Source of the DNA: Geminicoccaceae bacterium
GTDB taxonomy: Bacteria; Pseudomonadota; Alphaproteobacteria; Geminicoccales; Geminicoccaceae
Length of the DNA stretch: 64,000 nucleotides
Assembly: GCA_028285265.1 (NCBI GenBank)
Contig: JANQPX010000039.1
Coordinates: 1-64,000 of the forward strand
Direction of reading: 5' to 3'
The translations under genes were made by a program, and so were the position numbers. Shown piece by piece: positions 9,525-19,460 of this stretch (positions are counted from its first letter, which is position 1; each line of letters opens with the position of its first letter). The notes beneath the pieces were generated by a model that saw only the letters and a program-made list of their open reading frames with translations, was not told the origin of the DNA and did no database searches.

Positions 9525-10616
9525 CTATAGTCGTCGTGCTTGAATGTGTGCAAGTGAATTACTGGATGGATCATTGTCCAGCCCCAAGACTTGCAGCATC
9601 GCCTGCGCGCGATGCGCCAGTGAATGGCTTTCGATGCATCTATTGAAGCCCTGACGAGCAATTTTCGATCGTTCGTTGTTGTTTTGCAAATAGTATAATG
9701 TCTTCTCGACCAACTCCTGATCACTGCCAAAACAAGCCGAGTCCAGACCTTCCTCAAAGAGATCAGCAAAATCTCCTGTGCGCTGGTGCAACATGAAGGA
9801 ACCAGTCGCCGGTATGTGAAAACTGCGCGAGGTAATCTCGTCGCCTTGGCTCGCACCGCGGCGACGCTCCGATAGAAGCGCTAAGTTAATCTTAGTGCAA
9901 CAAAGTGTCATTGTATAAAAGTCGCCAACAACGGGCTTATATTCTATTGAATGCTTGAGTTCTGGAGCTGTTGACTGTTCCCATTGATTACCCCAGATCC
10001 TGAGCCGGATGTTAGGGGCTCCCCGCGCCAGAAATGCGAGAGTACGTTCCTTGGCAGGTGACCAGGTACCAACGAACGATACGTCAGCTCCAAAATCTCT
10101 ACGATCTCTTTCGCTAGGTCTGAGAGGACGATGCACACGCGGATTGAACCCATGGGGTAGATAGTACATCGCCATATCGTGACCAAACACTGTGCTGAAG
10201 TCTCTTCTTCCAAAACTCTTAGTCGTAAAAATTGCATCGTAGAGCGGCAGGCACTTCTTAATGTGGCCGGAATGAGCGGTCATGCTAACGTCTGGATAAA
10301 AATTGACTATGGGCGCTGCTAGCGTTCTGAGCTGCGCGAAGAGTCTGTTGCTGAGGCAGTTGCCCTTGAAGACGACCACGAGATCAGGACGGAGCAATCT
10401 GGAACGCTGCATCACCTCCCGTTCCCGTATCCGGATAAGTGCAGGCCGCAACACCTTGTAGAACCCGCGACCAGCTAGTGATGAGTGTGCTGGAGGCAGG
10501 ACCGGAGTGTCCAGATCGAGCACTTCAACCACGGCGCCCTGGGCACGAAATCCATCTGCGAGTCCCTGCGAATTTGAGCCGTGCCACTCTGGCCCGATCA
10601 ATACAACCCGCTTCAT
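9525..10616 (-). CDS. CgeB-like glycosyltransferase
   Basis: A 363-residue protein with the pattern of the CgeB/DUF3880 group of GT-B transferases. It opens with a short Rossmann strand (MKRVVLIGPEWHGSNSQGLADGF). The middle part has LRPDLVVVFKGN and IVNFYPDVSM, followed by YLPHGFNPRVHRPL. The donor domain then has DVSFVGTWSPAKERTLAFLA and SRSFHIPATGSFMLHQRTGD with a conserved E-x-x-S-R-x-F-x-x-x-A-x-G core. The stop of the upstream polymerase gene overlaps this start by one base. It likely adds a sugar or decorates the glycan. The group is clear, the substrate is not. Confidence 0.75.
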   Translation of the reverse strand: MKRVVLIGPEWHGSNSQGLADGFRAQGAVVEVLDLDTPVLPPAHSSLAGRGFYKVLRPALIRIREREVMQRSRLLRPDLVVVFKGNCLSNRLFAQLRTLAAPIVNFYPDVSMTAHSGHIKKCLPLYDAIFTTKSFGRRDFSTVFGHDMAMYYLPHGFNPRVHRPLRPSERDRRDFGADVSFVGTWSPAKERTLAFLARGAPNIRLRIWGNQWEQSTAPELKHSIEYKPVVGDFYTMTLCCTKINLALLSERRRGASQGDEITSRSFHIPATGSFMLHQRTGDFADLFEEGLDSACFGSDQELVEKTLYYLQNNNERSKIARQGFNRCIESHSLAHRAQAMLQVLGLDNDPSSNSLAHIQARRL

Positions 10617-12145
10617 CAGCGCTGGGCCGCGGTGAACTGCGGACGCACGGTTGACAGCATCAGCGGCGCGGTCATACGGACTAGCGGATAAATCAGAAGG
10701 AAGTAAATGAAGTGCTCCATGCCACCAAAGAATTCCCCCTCGAACCAGCTAAGAGAAATGACGATGACTGCCATCCCAATGGTTGTTGCAGGTAAATCAC
10801 GGCCAAAATGAGGGCCGAACAGGCGCCAAGTGAAGGTCAGCATGAGTCCACTGAACGTCATGCCAACCAACACATAGCCCCAACCGCCGATCCAGTAGTA
10901 TGCCGCCGCCATCGGCAAGCCAAAGGAAGTTGTTGCTTGCTCGGCAACCGTGGCAGCACCCACAACCACGGCCAATTCGCGACCCCAGTAGATCTGAGGT
11001 TTGTTTGGCCAAAAGATGCGAGGCGTTATAGTAATTAGGAAGTCATGCAGGATATCATCTCCTCTCCATCCATTACTGGCCACCCGCTTATACGACCAAC
11101 CTGCTTCGTCCGCGTGACTGACGCGTCGCCAGAAATACCAGATGCCTTTGTCGGGGAAACGATGCGACTTCGAGAATTCTTCGGTTCCCGGAATCGATGC
11201 AAGAAGCGCATCACGGATGTAGGGCAAAACTGGGGGCTTCTCCCGGCGTAGCGTAACGTCTCCAGCAGCTCCTTCGTAAAAGTCTGGTCGTCGAAGTTCA
11301 GCGTAGACGGAGATGAAAGATACGAATAGCGCTACGGCCAAAGTGCCACACGCGATGTATGGGAAGGAAACAAACTTCACAGCCTTAGATCGAGGCATGA
11401 TTAAGCGGGGGTTGCAAAGTAGAAATAGAATCAGAGGCAGAATTGCCACTACTACTGACTTCTTCATATATGACGTCATTGATACCGCAGCCAGCCCCAC
11501 GAGCAGACCCAGCGGTATGAGTACAATTGGATGTGTCCATTTGCCTCTGCTGATTATGGTCCCAGCCTGTAACATCATGAAAATACCCGCTGGTGCCGCA
11601 TAGTCGAGAACGAGCGGGCCGAGCCGTCCTAATGCTCCGATGTGGACCCCTGACCGTGCGAGCATAAATAGCGTCAGGCTAGCTATCACCCCAACCAGCC
11701 CGACTTTCCAGAGCCTGTATACGTCACAAGGCATTGGAACTGACGGGCGCGCGTGCTTCAAGATACTAAGCCCAATTGCGAACCCAATTTCACCAATCAG
11801 TAAAATGAGCAACCCTTCCACCATGTAGTCCAACGGGAGTTCTGCCCCGATCGAAAATATGGAGGCACGTTCAGGCGTCGACTTCGCAATTGGCAAAGCC
11901 ATGCCTGCATAGATAATTCCAACGCCAATTCGAAATAGGCTGCTGAGGAGATATATGAAGCCAGGAGATACGAGTGACTCGCCGCTGCGAAACCACGACA
12001 TTAGATACTTTGCGTAGAGCAATACCGATGCTGATCCACTGAGTACTAGTACGAGAGCCACGGAACATTCAAACATGTACAAGCAAAGCGTGAACGCAAA
12101 ATTCACGACTTGCCCTAGAATCAAAGGCGCAAGACTAACGGTCAT
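10616..12145 (-). CDS. Wzy-type polysaccharide polymerase (multi-pass membrane protein)
   Basis: A 509-residue, very hydrophobic protein with about ten to twelve predicted membrane segments. It has a long soluble loop (about residues 280-400) rich in charged residues, including FRRVSHADEAGWSYKRVASNGWRG-like sequence and the Pro-Arg-Ile-Phe-Trp-Pro-Asn-Lys-Pro element often seen in oligosaccharide repeat-unit polymerases. Wzy proteins have little sequence conservation, so the call rests on topology, the large periplasmic-type loop and position among glycosyltransferases and a flippase. It would join lipid-linked repeat units in the periplasm. A different polysaccharide membrane protein is possible. 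Confidence 0.7.
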   Translation of the reverse strand: MTVSLAPLILGQVVNFAFTLCLYMFECSVALVLVLSGSASVLLYAKYLMSWFRSGESLVSPGFIYLLSSLFRIGVGIIYAGMALPIAKSTPERASIFSIGAELPLDYMVEGLLILLIGEIGFAIGLSILKHARPSVPMPCDVYRLWKVGLVGVIASLTLFMLARSGVHIGALGRLGPLVLDYAAPAGIFMMLQAGTIISRGKWTHPIVLIPLGLLVGLAAVSMTSYMKKSVVVAILPLILFLLCNPRLIMPRSKAVKFVSFPYIACGTLAVALFVSFISVYAELRRPDFYEGAAGDVTLRREKPPVLPYIRDALLASIPGTEEFSKSHRFPDKGIWYFWRRVSHADEAGWSYKRVASNGWRGDDILHDFLITITPRIFWPNKPQIYWGRELAVVVGAATVAEQATTSFGLPMAAAYYWIGGWGYVLVGMTFSGLMLTFTWRLFGPHFGRDLPATTIGMAVIVISLSWFEGEFFGGMEHFIYFLLIYPLVRMTAPLMLSTVRPQFTAAQR

Positions 12146-12177
12146 ATTCTATGGCGATAGATTCTGATGTACCGGCA

Positions 12178-13023
12178 TTAGCGCTTAACAGCACTTAGCA
12201 GTCGCAAGAGCGTGGACCCCTTCGGAGTACGCAAATTACCTTGCTGAAGGCGTGCCAGAGTCCCCCAATAAATCCAACCCAGTGCGAGACTGATTGCACT
12301 CACCTGTTTGGTGTTCAGGCATTTGCGACGGGCCTGCAACCAAAGAGCTCTAACCTCCTCTGTCTTTTCGACTTTGGTTTGCCTCTTGCCATGATGTTTA
12401 AACAAGGACATCGAACGATCGAGATACACCCAGCCTTTAACGTAGAAGCTCAGTCGCAAAAACCAATCGTAATCCATTGCAAGCCTTGGAAATGCGCCCG
12501 CATCAAGCGAACCCGCAGCTCGATGCGCGCGAGCACTCCAGAAAGTTGCATCTGTCGGCAATACACCACCGCAATAGAGAGTGTAGTGCTTTGGATGCAT
12601 ACGAGGTCTGCGCAACGTCCGTAGAGCAACGCCATTCTCGTCACAGTCGACGCGGTTCCCGTATACGAGATCAACGTCCTTGCCGCGACGAAACTCCTCC
12701 GCGACTGCAGTAAGCGTACCGGGAAGATACTCCTCGTCTGCATTTAGCCAGCAGTTGATGTCGCCAGTAGCACAAGCAAAACCCTTATTCAAAGCGTCCG
12801 TCTGCCCGCCGTCTGGCTCGTAGCACCTGTAGAAAAGTTTGTCTTTAAACTTCTCTACAATGTCCCTCGTACCGTCAGTCGAGCCACCATCAATCACTAT
12901 GACTTGAACATGCGGATAGTCTTGATCAACGACGGACCTTAGACAGTCGCCAATGAAGGACGCCATGTTGTAAACTGGAACGACCACCGAGATCACCAGA
13001 TGTTTCCGAGATTCGCGTGGCAT
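12178..13023 (-). CDS. Glycosyltransferase family 2
   Basis: A 281-residue GT-A enzyme. It opens with VISVVVPVYNMASFIGDCL and has IVIDGGSTDGTRDIV with the nucleotide-binding acidic residue. LNADEEYLPG near residue 95 is the metal-binding DXD-like site. WDLK-type acceptor residues appear as MDYDWFLRLS near 175. The longest frame starts 30 codons earlier and would overlap the upstream gene; I prefer the ATG at 13023, preceded by AAAGGGGG at good spacing. The protein resembles the second GT2 at 20038-20874 in layout, suggesting related sugar additions. Donor unknown. Confidence 0.85.
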   Translation of the reverse strand: MPRESRKHLVISVVVPVYNMASFIGDCLRSVVDQDYPHVQVIVIDGGSTDGTRDIVEKFKDKLFYRCYEPDGGQTDALNKGFACATGDINCWLNADEEYLPGTLTAVAEEFRRGKDVDLVYGNRVDCDENGVALRTLRRPRMHPKHYTLYCGGVLPTDATFWSARAHRAAGSLDAGAFPRLAMDYDWFLRLSFYVKGWVYLDRSMSLFKHHGKRQTKVEKTEEVRALWLQARRKCLNTKQVSAISLALGWIYWGTLARLQQGNLRTPKGSTLLRLLSAVKR

Positions 13024-13036
13024 TCCAACCCCCTTT

Positions 13037-14302
13037 CTAAGCACGATACTCAAGCCGCGGAATTGTTGTCGTGGTCTTCCGGCATCTGTGATCGGGATCT
13101 TCACTCTGCTCAAGTATGGTGCCTAAAACATCACTCATAGCCGCTCTAAAGCCATCTCTAGTGTGTCTTGTGCGCACTATCTCGCGTGCACGACAAGAAC
13201 GCTGCTCTAGTTCTGCCTCCGATAATGCTGCGAAATCACGCACAGTTGAGCAGATAGTCTGGATACTACAGTCCGGCAGCACAACGCCTGCACCATCAAC
13301 ATCGACCGCACATTTGCTGCTGATTATTGGTATGATCCCTTTAGCCATTGAGATCAAATTAACATTGCCGGTGGCCTCTCCTGCACTGGGGTAGATAAGC
13401 GCTGAGCATTCGCGACAAATCTCCGAAAATAGTCTACTCGCTACATCAACGTAGCCGTGATATTTGATGTTCTCCGTGCCATACAACTCAGTATGAAATG
13501 CTTTCTCAAACTCAGGCTCCTTATTTGCAGAGCCGAAGACATGCAGACTAAATTCGGGCATCTTCGCGAACGCCTCCAGCACGAGGTCAAGCCCCTTATG
13601 CACGCAGCCGCCACCGCCAATCCAAAGAAAGTTGCGCCTGGCCTTCTGCCAAGTCTTCTCATGATCATCGATTAGCTGCTCAGGAACGGAGATCGAAACC
13701 TGGTAAACTGGCTTATTGATATGCCGATAACTCTCTCTCATCACGCGATTTCCAATAAGAACAACTGCATCAGCAAGTAAATCTGATTGGAAATTATCAT
13801 TTATTCTCTTTGGCGGCACAAGTACATTTCTACGTTGCATCAGTTCATTCAGACGGGTGAACTCTAAGCGATTGCGATCAAGCCAGTGCAGCGTGGTTCC
13901 AAAGAATATCTTAGTGCAGTTGACTGGAAGTCGTTTTTTCAGTCTTTCAAGATTCCAACCATCGTCGAAATAGACATCATATTTGGCGAGAGGTTGAAAG
14001 AATTGATTGCGAGCGTCGATTGCGTCAACAATGTATCCCATCTCGCGGAAAATTTCGGCGATACATCTATTCCGCCATAGGTTGGAGTGATTCAAGAATT
14101 TCGGATCATTTTCGTCCATTTGGAACGGCAGCAACATGTATGATAGGCCAACACGTGGCTTTCCTCTTTCACTATCCTTAAACACATTTGGAATAATTGC
14201 GGTCCGCTGTTTATAGAAGTGCAGCGCCAACTTGTAAAAGAGGGAGTGATTGTCAAATGATCTCAAAAACAAATCTTTCATTTTTTCGAATCCCATCATC
14301 AT
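13037..14302 (-). CDS. GT-B glycosyltransferase
   Basis: A 421-residue protein with a GT-B-type C-terminal half: FLWIGGGGCVHKGLDLVLEA near residue 225, then LHVFGSANKEPEFEKAF, YHGYVDVASRLFSEICRECS and LIYPSAGEATGNVNLISMAKG, which stands where GT4 enzymes carry the donor-binding EG-x7-E motif. The N-terminal half (YDVYFDDGWNLERL, KIFFGTTLHWLDRNR) is less typical. It lies in series with the other transferases, 14 bases upstream of the GT2 gene. It probably acts on the same lipid-linked glycan. The last residues (RKTTTTIPRLEYRA) are low in complexity. Confidence 0.72.
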   Translation of the reverse strand: MMMGFEKMKDLFLRSFDNHSLFYKLALHFYKQRTAIIPNVFKDSERGKPRVGLSYMLLPFQMDENDPKFLNHSNLWRNRCIAEIFREMGYIVDAIDARNQFFQPLAKYDVYFDDGWNLERLKKRLPVNCTKIFFGTTLHWLDRNRLEFTRLNELMQRRNVLVPPKRINDNFQSDLLADAVVLIGNRVMRESYRHINKPVYQVSISVPEQLIDDHEKTWQKARRNFLWIGGGGCVHKGLDLVLEAFAKMPEFSLHVFGSANKEPEFEKAFHTELYGTENIKYHGYVDVASRLFSEICRECSALIYPSAGEATGNVNLISMAKGIIPIISSKCAVDVDGAGVVLPDCSIQTICSTVRDFAALSEAELEQRSCRAREIVRTRHTRDGFRAAMSDVLGTILEQSEDPDHRCRKTTTTIPRLEYRA

Positions 14303-14512
14303 TCACTTCATTCAGATTTTCAGACTGACTTGGTTGACTCAGAATTTTCTCGAATTGAAATTCAGTGGCACTTTAAATAATGACACCACTAATCATCGAT
14401 GTCACTTTGGACGTCTACGTGCAGGAGGCGGAATTCCACACACATATCAACGACAGCACCCCCTGTACCAGTCAGGTGATAGAGGCAGCCAGCGGCTCTT
14501 TAATTTTATTCC

Positions 14513-15916
14513 TCATTTTTCACGCCTACTTGTTGCAACGCGCCGCCAAGTCCTTGGAAGCCAGAGTATTAGCGGTAGTACAACAAAGGTACTGCGCGCG
14601 ATAACACTGCCAGCCAACGGGCCGGCTACTCCAATCTGGTAGGTGAGGTAAATCGAAAGCGGTAGATTGACAACCGTCATAAAAGCAACCCAACCGAAGT
14701 GAAATCCTATGCCATCGACAGCGTAGTAGAACTTGGTCAGATTGCTCTCCAGGACACTAACAACTACGAATGCAGCCGCCCAGGCGATAAGCAATGGAGG
14801 TAGCACCAATTCGTCGCCGAGCCAGTATGTGGCTATTGTTGGGGCACTTAATCCCAACAATAGGGCAGCCGGAGCGATGTAAGCCACGCTGACTGTCAAC
14901 ACCTGCTGCACTGTCCTACGCACCCAGTCGATGTCGCCTCGCGCGATTGCTTCGCTGTAGGCAGGCCATAACGGCTTCAGAAACAAAATTAGGAAGCTAG
15001 TGAGGAACATGAATAGCTTCAGGGTGATTGCATACTGCGAGACACCTGTTGGACCAACTATGTGCGCGACGATAATCGCGTCTGCCTGATGGGAAATCAA
15101 GTCTGCCACCTTTAGTCCGAAGAAAAGCCCACCAACCCTGAGAACTGTTCTCAATGCGGAGCTATCAATATCGGACAAGGCCGGGCGCATCCAGGTTCTG
15201 CGCCGGAAAAACAGGGAGGCAAAGTTGCCTACACGGCCCAGCAATGCACCACCAGCAATAGACAAGACAAGCCATGGCATTGCGGCTTCCATCCAAACTG
15301 CGATGGCCAAGCCGGCGAAGCCGACAACAGAACCAACGATTTTCCAGAAGGCGTTGTAATAGCCTTCCTGCAGTCCGACGTTGATTTGTTCGGCAACGCC
15401 AAATGGCAGCGCCAGGAGAAAGCAGACAATGACAATAGACACAACTAAATCGATATGAGCCGCGGCAGCGTGCTCGCCTACATTGAACACGATGTTCCAA
15501 TCGACGATCGGTGCAATCAGCGCAGAGAGCGCCAGTAGGACGAAAACGACACTCATCAGCCAAAAGAAGGCTGTCGATATGGTCAGACACACCCTGTCCC
15601 GCACAGTCCGCGAAGTCAGGTTAGCAGAGGCAATAGCGTTGACCAGGGAGCTTGATACACCGAACTCAGCAAGTGAGATGGCTGTGAAGACTGCTGTTAC
15701 AGTTAGCCAGATTCCGTAGAGTTCCGCACCTAGATGGCTCAATGCCATCGGGACGGTGAGTAATGAGATCAGTGCAACAACGATACTTGCGACACCGCTG
15801 CTCAAACCAACAGCCATTGTACGCCGGAACCGTTCTGTAAGGAGCAATTCACGATCTAACAAAGACCCTACTCCAGGGCGCAACAGCCGGCGCCAATTAA
15901 CGCCAGTTTCACTCAA
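14513..15916 (-). CDS. Wzx-type polysaccharide flippase (MATE/MVF fold)
   Basis: A 467-residue membrane protein with about 12-14 hydrophobic segments and the features of the polysaccharide biosynthesis/export family: an N-terminal GVASIVVALISLLTVPMAL helix, the SHLGAELYGIWLT motif near residue 65, and positively charged cytoplasmic loops. Wzx proteins move undecaprenyl-linked repeat units across the inner membrane. The frame starts at a TTG; an internal ATG 34 codons later (MAVGLSSGV) is an alternative start that would still keep all membrane segments. Together with the Wzy-like gene it supports a Wzx/Wzy-dependent route, though no Wzc/Wza export genes are inside the window. Confidence 0.85.
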   Translation of the reverse strand: MSETGVNWRRLLRPGVGSLLDRELLLTERFRRTMAVGLSSGVASIVVALISLLTVPMALSHLGAELYGIWLTVTAVFTAISLAEFGVSSSLVNAIASANLTSRTVRDRVCLTISTAFFWLMSVVFVLLALSALIAPIVDWNIVFNVGEHAAAAHIDLVVSIVIVCFLLALPFGVAEQINVGLQEGYYNAFWKIVGSVVGFAGLAIAVWMEAAMPWLVLSIAGGALLGRVGNFASLFFRRRTWMRPALSDIDSSALRTVLRVGGLFFGLKVADLISHQADAIIVAHIVGPTGVSQYAITLKLFMFLTSFLILFLKPLWPAYSEAIARGDIDWVRRTVQQVLTVSVAYIAPAALLLGLSAPTIATYWLGDELVLPPLLIAWAAAFVVVSVLESNLTKFYYAVDGIGFHFGWVAFMTVVNLPLSIYLTYQIGVAGPLAGSVIARSTFVVLPLILWLPRTWRRVATSRREK

Positions 15917-15956
15917 CCGTGGAGCATTCCGTATCTTTCATTGCAAGCCTCGATTT

Positions 15957-16889
15957 TCATGAATGCGTGGAAGGCTTACGAACGACTATCTCCTCGCCGC
16001 GGCAGGCAAGCCGCCGAGCCATCGAGCGGTGCGACAGTACTTCCCAACCACGTGAAGCGAAGTAGGTAATTGCAGCGTGGGCATCAATGCTCACAAAGGC
16101 ATCGTCATCAGAAATGTGCGGATACCTCGCCCATAGGCTGAAATCCGGTTCAAGATTTCTGTATTGAAGCGCGATCGGCGAGCGGTTCAGGGCTAACAGG
16201 GCTTCGCGCTTCAGGCGACCAGGTAGCGCTACAGCAAACCGGAAGAAAAGGCTATTACGTAGAGGAATCAACAACTTTCCGATTCGATCCGATATAGGCA
16301 ATTCCGAATATGTTCGTTGCTGCAACTTCTTTACGGTCCACGGACGACAGTTCCATGCGGGTGAAAGCATGGCTAGACCACTCGGCTTCAGAACCCGTTC
16401 GATCTCGGAAAATGCGACCTCGGGCGACGGGACATGTTCTAGAGTTTCGATGCTGAAGAGGAAGTCGACAGCGCTGTTCTCGATGGGCAAGCACCTAGCA
16501 TCGGCCTCGCTGATCCGGAGAGTGGGGCCATGGATTTCTCTTGCTAGCTCAATCGCTGTTGCTGAGTATTCGTAACCTTCCCATTTTGGATGGCAAGAAT
16601 TCAGATCGCCCAGGCCACATCCGATTTCAACGACGCGAGCATCGCTGCCTACCACGTAACGTCTTAAATACTTCATGACCTTTGTAAGCTTTGGCGCGAT
16701 CACTAGCTGCCAACTGCCATTCTCATAGCGGTTACCCTCCGTCGTACGGCCATAATCATGGCCGTCGACTTTGTAAACTTCAGCGTAGATTCCTTTTGTA
16801 TCGATTTTGTACTCAGCTCGCTTGATCGTCACGGCATAAGTACCTTTCTCTCTTGACGGCTCCCTCGGCATCCGCTGCCGAAGTAACAT
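15957..16889 (-). CDS. SAM-dependent methyltransferase (class I)
   Basis: A 310-residue protein. The central Rossmann fold is marked by VVEIGCGLGDLNS (motif I, near residue 95), LRISEADARCLPIENSAVD, and LFSIETLEHVPSPEVAFSEI (motif IV and post-I region of Methyltransf_11 enzymes). It has an N-terminal arm of about 80 residues and a C-terminal part of about 100 residues without a clear match. In this cluster it probably methylates a sugar hydroxyl, or a terminal residue that stops chain growth. The start is uncertain: an ATG six codons in is equally good. Confidence 0.8.
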   Translation of the reverse strand: MLLRQRMPREPSREKGTYAVTIKRAEYKIDTKGIYAEVYKVDGHDYGRTTEGNRYENGSWQLVIAPKLTKVMKYLRRYVVGSDARVVEIGCGLGDLNSCHPKWEGYEYSATAIELAREIHGPTLRISEADARCLPIENSAVDFLFSIETLEHVPSPEVAFSEIERVLKPSGLAMLSPAWNCRPWTVKKLQQRTYSELPISDRIGKLLIPLRNSLFFRFAVALPGRLKREALLALNRSPIALQYRNLEPDFSLWARYPHISDDDAFVSIDAHAAITYFASRGWEVLSHRSMARRLACRGEEIVVRKPSTHS

Positions 16890-16946
16890 CCCATCTCATC
16901 GGCTGCGCCAACATTCATTTCCACGCAACAGCTTAGCGACAATGCC

Positions 16947-17837
16947 TCAAATTGGTCTCGCAATGTAGTTACCCCTTTCAATGGCACCGTCGGATACAGC
17001 GACTAGACTTACCGAATTGGAGAACAAGGAGTTTCCGGGAACGAAGCGAAAGAGTTCGTGGGGGAAGGGAATGAGTTCGGGAATGACGTCTCCGTTACCC
17101 ATCTCTGTCAGGGTTCCGCCGCCAACCTCAAACCAAATTATGGGTTGTTCTCGCTTTAGCGTTGCGGTCAATCCCCGAAGCACTTCCATCTCGAATCCCT
17201 GTACGTCGATCTTAACGGCATTAACGCTAGAAACTTGGTTCCGCGACAGATAGTCATCGCCAATTACGACTGTTGAAGTAAAAACCTCTTTAAGCGGACG
17301 ATCATACTGTTCTATTTGCGAGAACGTGCCCAATCCAAAGTTGTTATTATCTGTGAGGTGAAACGGCAACTCTGCGTTCTTGTTGGCGAGGCCAACTTTA
17401 TGGAGTGTCACATTCTCAACGCCATTCAATTCGATGTTGCGCTCGAAACTTGGCCACAGATGAGGGTTGGGTTCAAATGCGTGAATATCACTGAAATGGC
17501 GTGCAAGTGATAGACTATGCGTCCCCGCATTTGCGCCCACGTCCAAAAGAACGCCACGTCTATCTGAAGGGATGATAGACAGAAATGCATCAAGTAGCTT
17601 CTCCTCGTAAGAGCCGAATATGTAAATCTGCCTGTCAATGAACGATGAGACGTCGCCAGCGAACCGAATTCCATCCCTGTTCGCAACCACGAATGCACCG
17701 TTAACCTCTTTTGGAAGGATGAAGTTGACTAAACGCATCCAGCCACGCACAGCACACAGCCTTCGCAGAAGCCGAACCAGTTTCAGCCGAAAGCCAGTGG
17801 GATGTACTTCACGAAAGCGTCGGTGGAGGACAGCCAT
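16947..17837 (-). CDS. FkbM-family methyltransferase
   Basis: A 296-residue protein. RGVLLDVGANAGTHSLSLA near residue 95 is the SAM-binding motif I. IHAFEPNPHLWPSFERNIELNG and VNAVKIDVQGFEMEVLRGL are the standard FkbM blocks, with EQPIIWFEVGGG near the end. FkbM enzymes methylate oxygen atoms on sugars and polyketides, and are common in surface-glycan clusters. It lies next to a second methyltransferase gene, so the finished glycan probably has at least two methylations. A gap of about 320 bases separates it from the epimerase gene upstream. Confidence 0.88.
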   Translation of the reverse strand: MAVLHRRFREVHPTGFRLKLVRLLRRLCAVRGWMRLVNFILPKEVNGAFVVANRDGIRFAGDVSSFIDRQIYIFGSYEEKLLDAFLSIIPSDRRGVLLDVGANAGTHSLSLARHFSDIHAFEPNPHLWPSFERNIELNGVENVTLHKVGLANKNAELPFHLTDNNNFGLGTFSQIEQYDRPLKEVFTSTVVIGDDYLSRNQVSSVNAVKIDVQGFEMEVLRGLTATLKREQPIIWFEVGGGTLTEMGNGDVIPELIPFPHELFRFVPGNSLFSNSVSLVAVSDGAIERGNYIARPI

Positions 17838-18161
17838 TTTGTATACCGTGCGCTATTTTCAAGTGGATCAAAGTGCGGATGAAGCATTCGCTTAGCTGCC
17901 GCTGAAGCCCTTTAAATCTAACGATCTAAGTACCGCAATATTGAAGCCACGAGTTAGTATTGGCGGGCAACAATGGCAGAGAGGGCTCTTTCAAGTTTCG
18001 AAAGAACATGTGAAGTTGTTTCGAGTAGCGTTCGGGAGCGGCAAAGGATTGTGCCTGCACAAGTAAGTTATTAGGCAAGCGTTTGGTCGCTAAGGTATCC
18101 CACTAGGATCAATTCCAGTTCTCTGTGCCCATCCCGAGATAACATAGAACCTGAATGTCAA
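17838..18161. other. Non-coding gap within polysaccharide cluster
   Basis: No coding frame with a plausible start and ribosome binding site is visible. I see no strong hairpin. It may hold an internal promoter for the methyltransferase end of the cluster. Confidence 0.35.
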
Positions 18162-19280
18162 CTAAGCTGCCGACAAAGATCGAGCATCAAATCGACGTTC
18201 AAGAACCAATGCGAGGCGCTCTGCGGCATACCCATCCCAAAGTGGCGGCGCACTATCTTGGCGAGCAGTATTAGAAACAAGCGGCAGAGCATTTTTCATG
18301 ATCGCTGCTGGATCGGGGCCAATCAGCATATTTGTGCCAACTTCACATGTTATCGGGCGCTCGGTAGTCTTTCGAAGTGTCAAACAACGGATGCCAAGCA
18401 CGGTGGTCTCTTCCTGCACTCCGCCGCTGTCCGTCATGACAAAGCAAGACATGTCCATCAGCTTCACAAAGTCAAAATAGCCAAGAGGTGAGATCAGCAT
18501 CACCCGACTTGACGCGAGAAGACCCTTCAATCCCGATGTGTCAAGTCTCTTTTCGGTACGCGGATGTAACGGCATTACGATCGGAAGTGTCTTAGATAGC
18601 TGAACAAAAGCTGAGAGCAAACGCGCCAGATTTTCAGGATCGTCGACATTGCTCTCGCGATGTAAAGTCGCAAGTGCATAACCTCTCGTTTTTACGCCAA
18701 GACGATCCAGGATATCGGACCTAGCCGCACGGTCCCGATAAGTTAGCAGCGTATCAATCATGACGTTACCGACCCGATGAACGGATTTTTCGGAAAAGCC
18801 CTCCCGTTTCAAATTTGAGTCTGCGAAATGATCGGTTGTGAAATGAAAGTCGCTGATCCGATCCGTCAGAACCCGATTGATCTCCTCCGGCATTGTGGGG
18901 TCATGCGACCTTAGTCCAGCTTCGACATGGGCAACTGCAATTTTCAGTTTCTTTGCGGCCAGTGTTGCCGCCAGCGTAGCGTTCACGTCGCCGACGACAA
19001 TGACGAGGTCCGGGCGATGCTTGATGAGCGTGACCTCAAGGGCCATCAGAGTCCTTCCAGTCTGCTCTGCATGGCTACCCGATCCAATGTCTAAGGCGAT
19101 ATCGGGCGAACGCAATCCGAGTTCGTTGAAGAATACAGCACTCATCTGATCGTCATAATGCTGACCCGTATGCACCAAAGTTACTTCGAATAGGCCTGAT
19201 CGCCTCTCTAGCGCCTTCATGATCGGAGCGACCTTCATGAAGTTCGGCCTTGCGCCGGCAACAACCATCAAACGTGTCAT
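18162..19280 (-). CDS. wecB: UDP-N-acetylglucosamine 2-epimerase (non-hydrolysing)
   Basis: A 372-residue enzyme of normal family length that interconverts UDP-GlcNAc and UDP-ManNAc in the cytoplasm. It opens with MTRLMVVAGARPNFMKVAPI, which contains the nucleotide-binding GARPNxMK block. HTGQHYDDQMS, VVGDVNATLAATLAA, HVEAGLRSHDPTMPEEINR (catalytic acidic residues and Arg) and LMVT-like DSGGVQEE all match. I chose the ATG at 19280 because the longer frame adds 26 residues before the conserved first strand. It supplies ManNAc, or a derivative made from it, to the polysaccharide. No ManNAc dehydrogenase (wecC) is in the window. Confidence 0.92.
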   Translation of the reverse strand: MTRLMVVAGARPNFMKVAPIMKALERRSGLFEVTLVHTGQHYDDQMSAVFFNELGLRSPDIALDIGSGSHAEQTGRTLMALEVTLIKHRPDLVIVVGDVNATLAATLAAKKLKIAVAHVEAGLRSHDPTMPEEINRVLTDRISDFHFTTDHFADSNLKREGFSEKSVHRVGNVMIDTLLTYRDRAARSDILDRLGVKTRGYALATLHRESNVDDPENLARLLSAFVQLSKTLPIVMPLHPRTEKRLDTSGLKGLLASSRVMLISPLGYFDFVKLMDMSCFVMTDSGGVQEETTVLGIRCLTLRKTTERPITCEVGTNMLIGPDPAAIMKNALPLVSNTARQDSAPPLWDGYAAERLALVLERRFDARSLSAA

Positions 19281-19460
19281 ACTGGTGCCTGCAACATATT
19301 GCTTCCCAAAAATGTTACGAATCATCAGCATCAAGCATACGGTCAGCAGCTTATGCATCGCGAATAGTCATAGACAGGCCCAAAGGCCAGGCCGTCACCG
19401 AATGAACCGGAACCACTTACGAATGACGGCCAAACAGCCCCATCAAGACTCTCTCTGGCC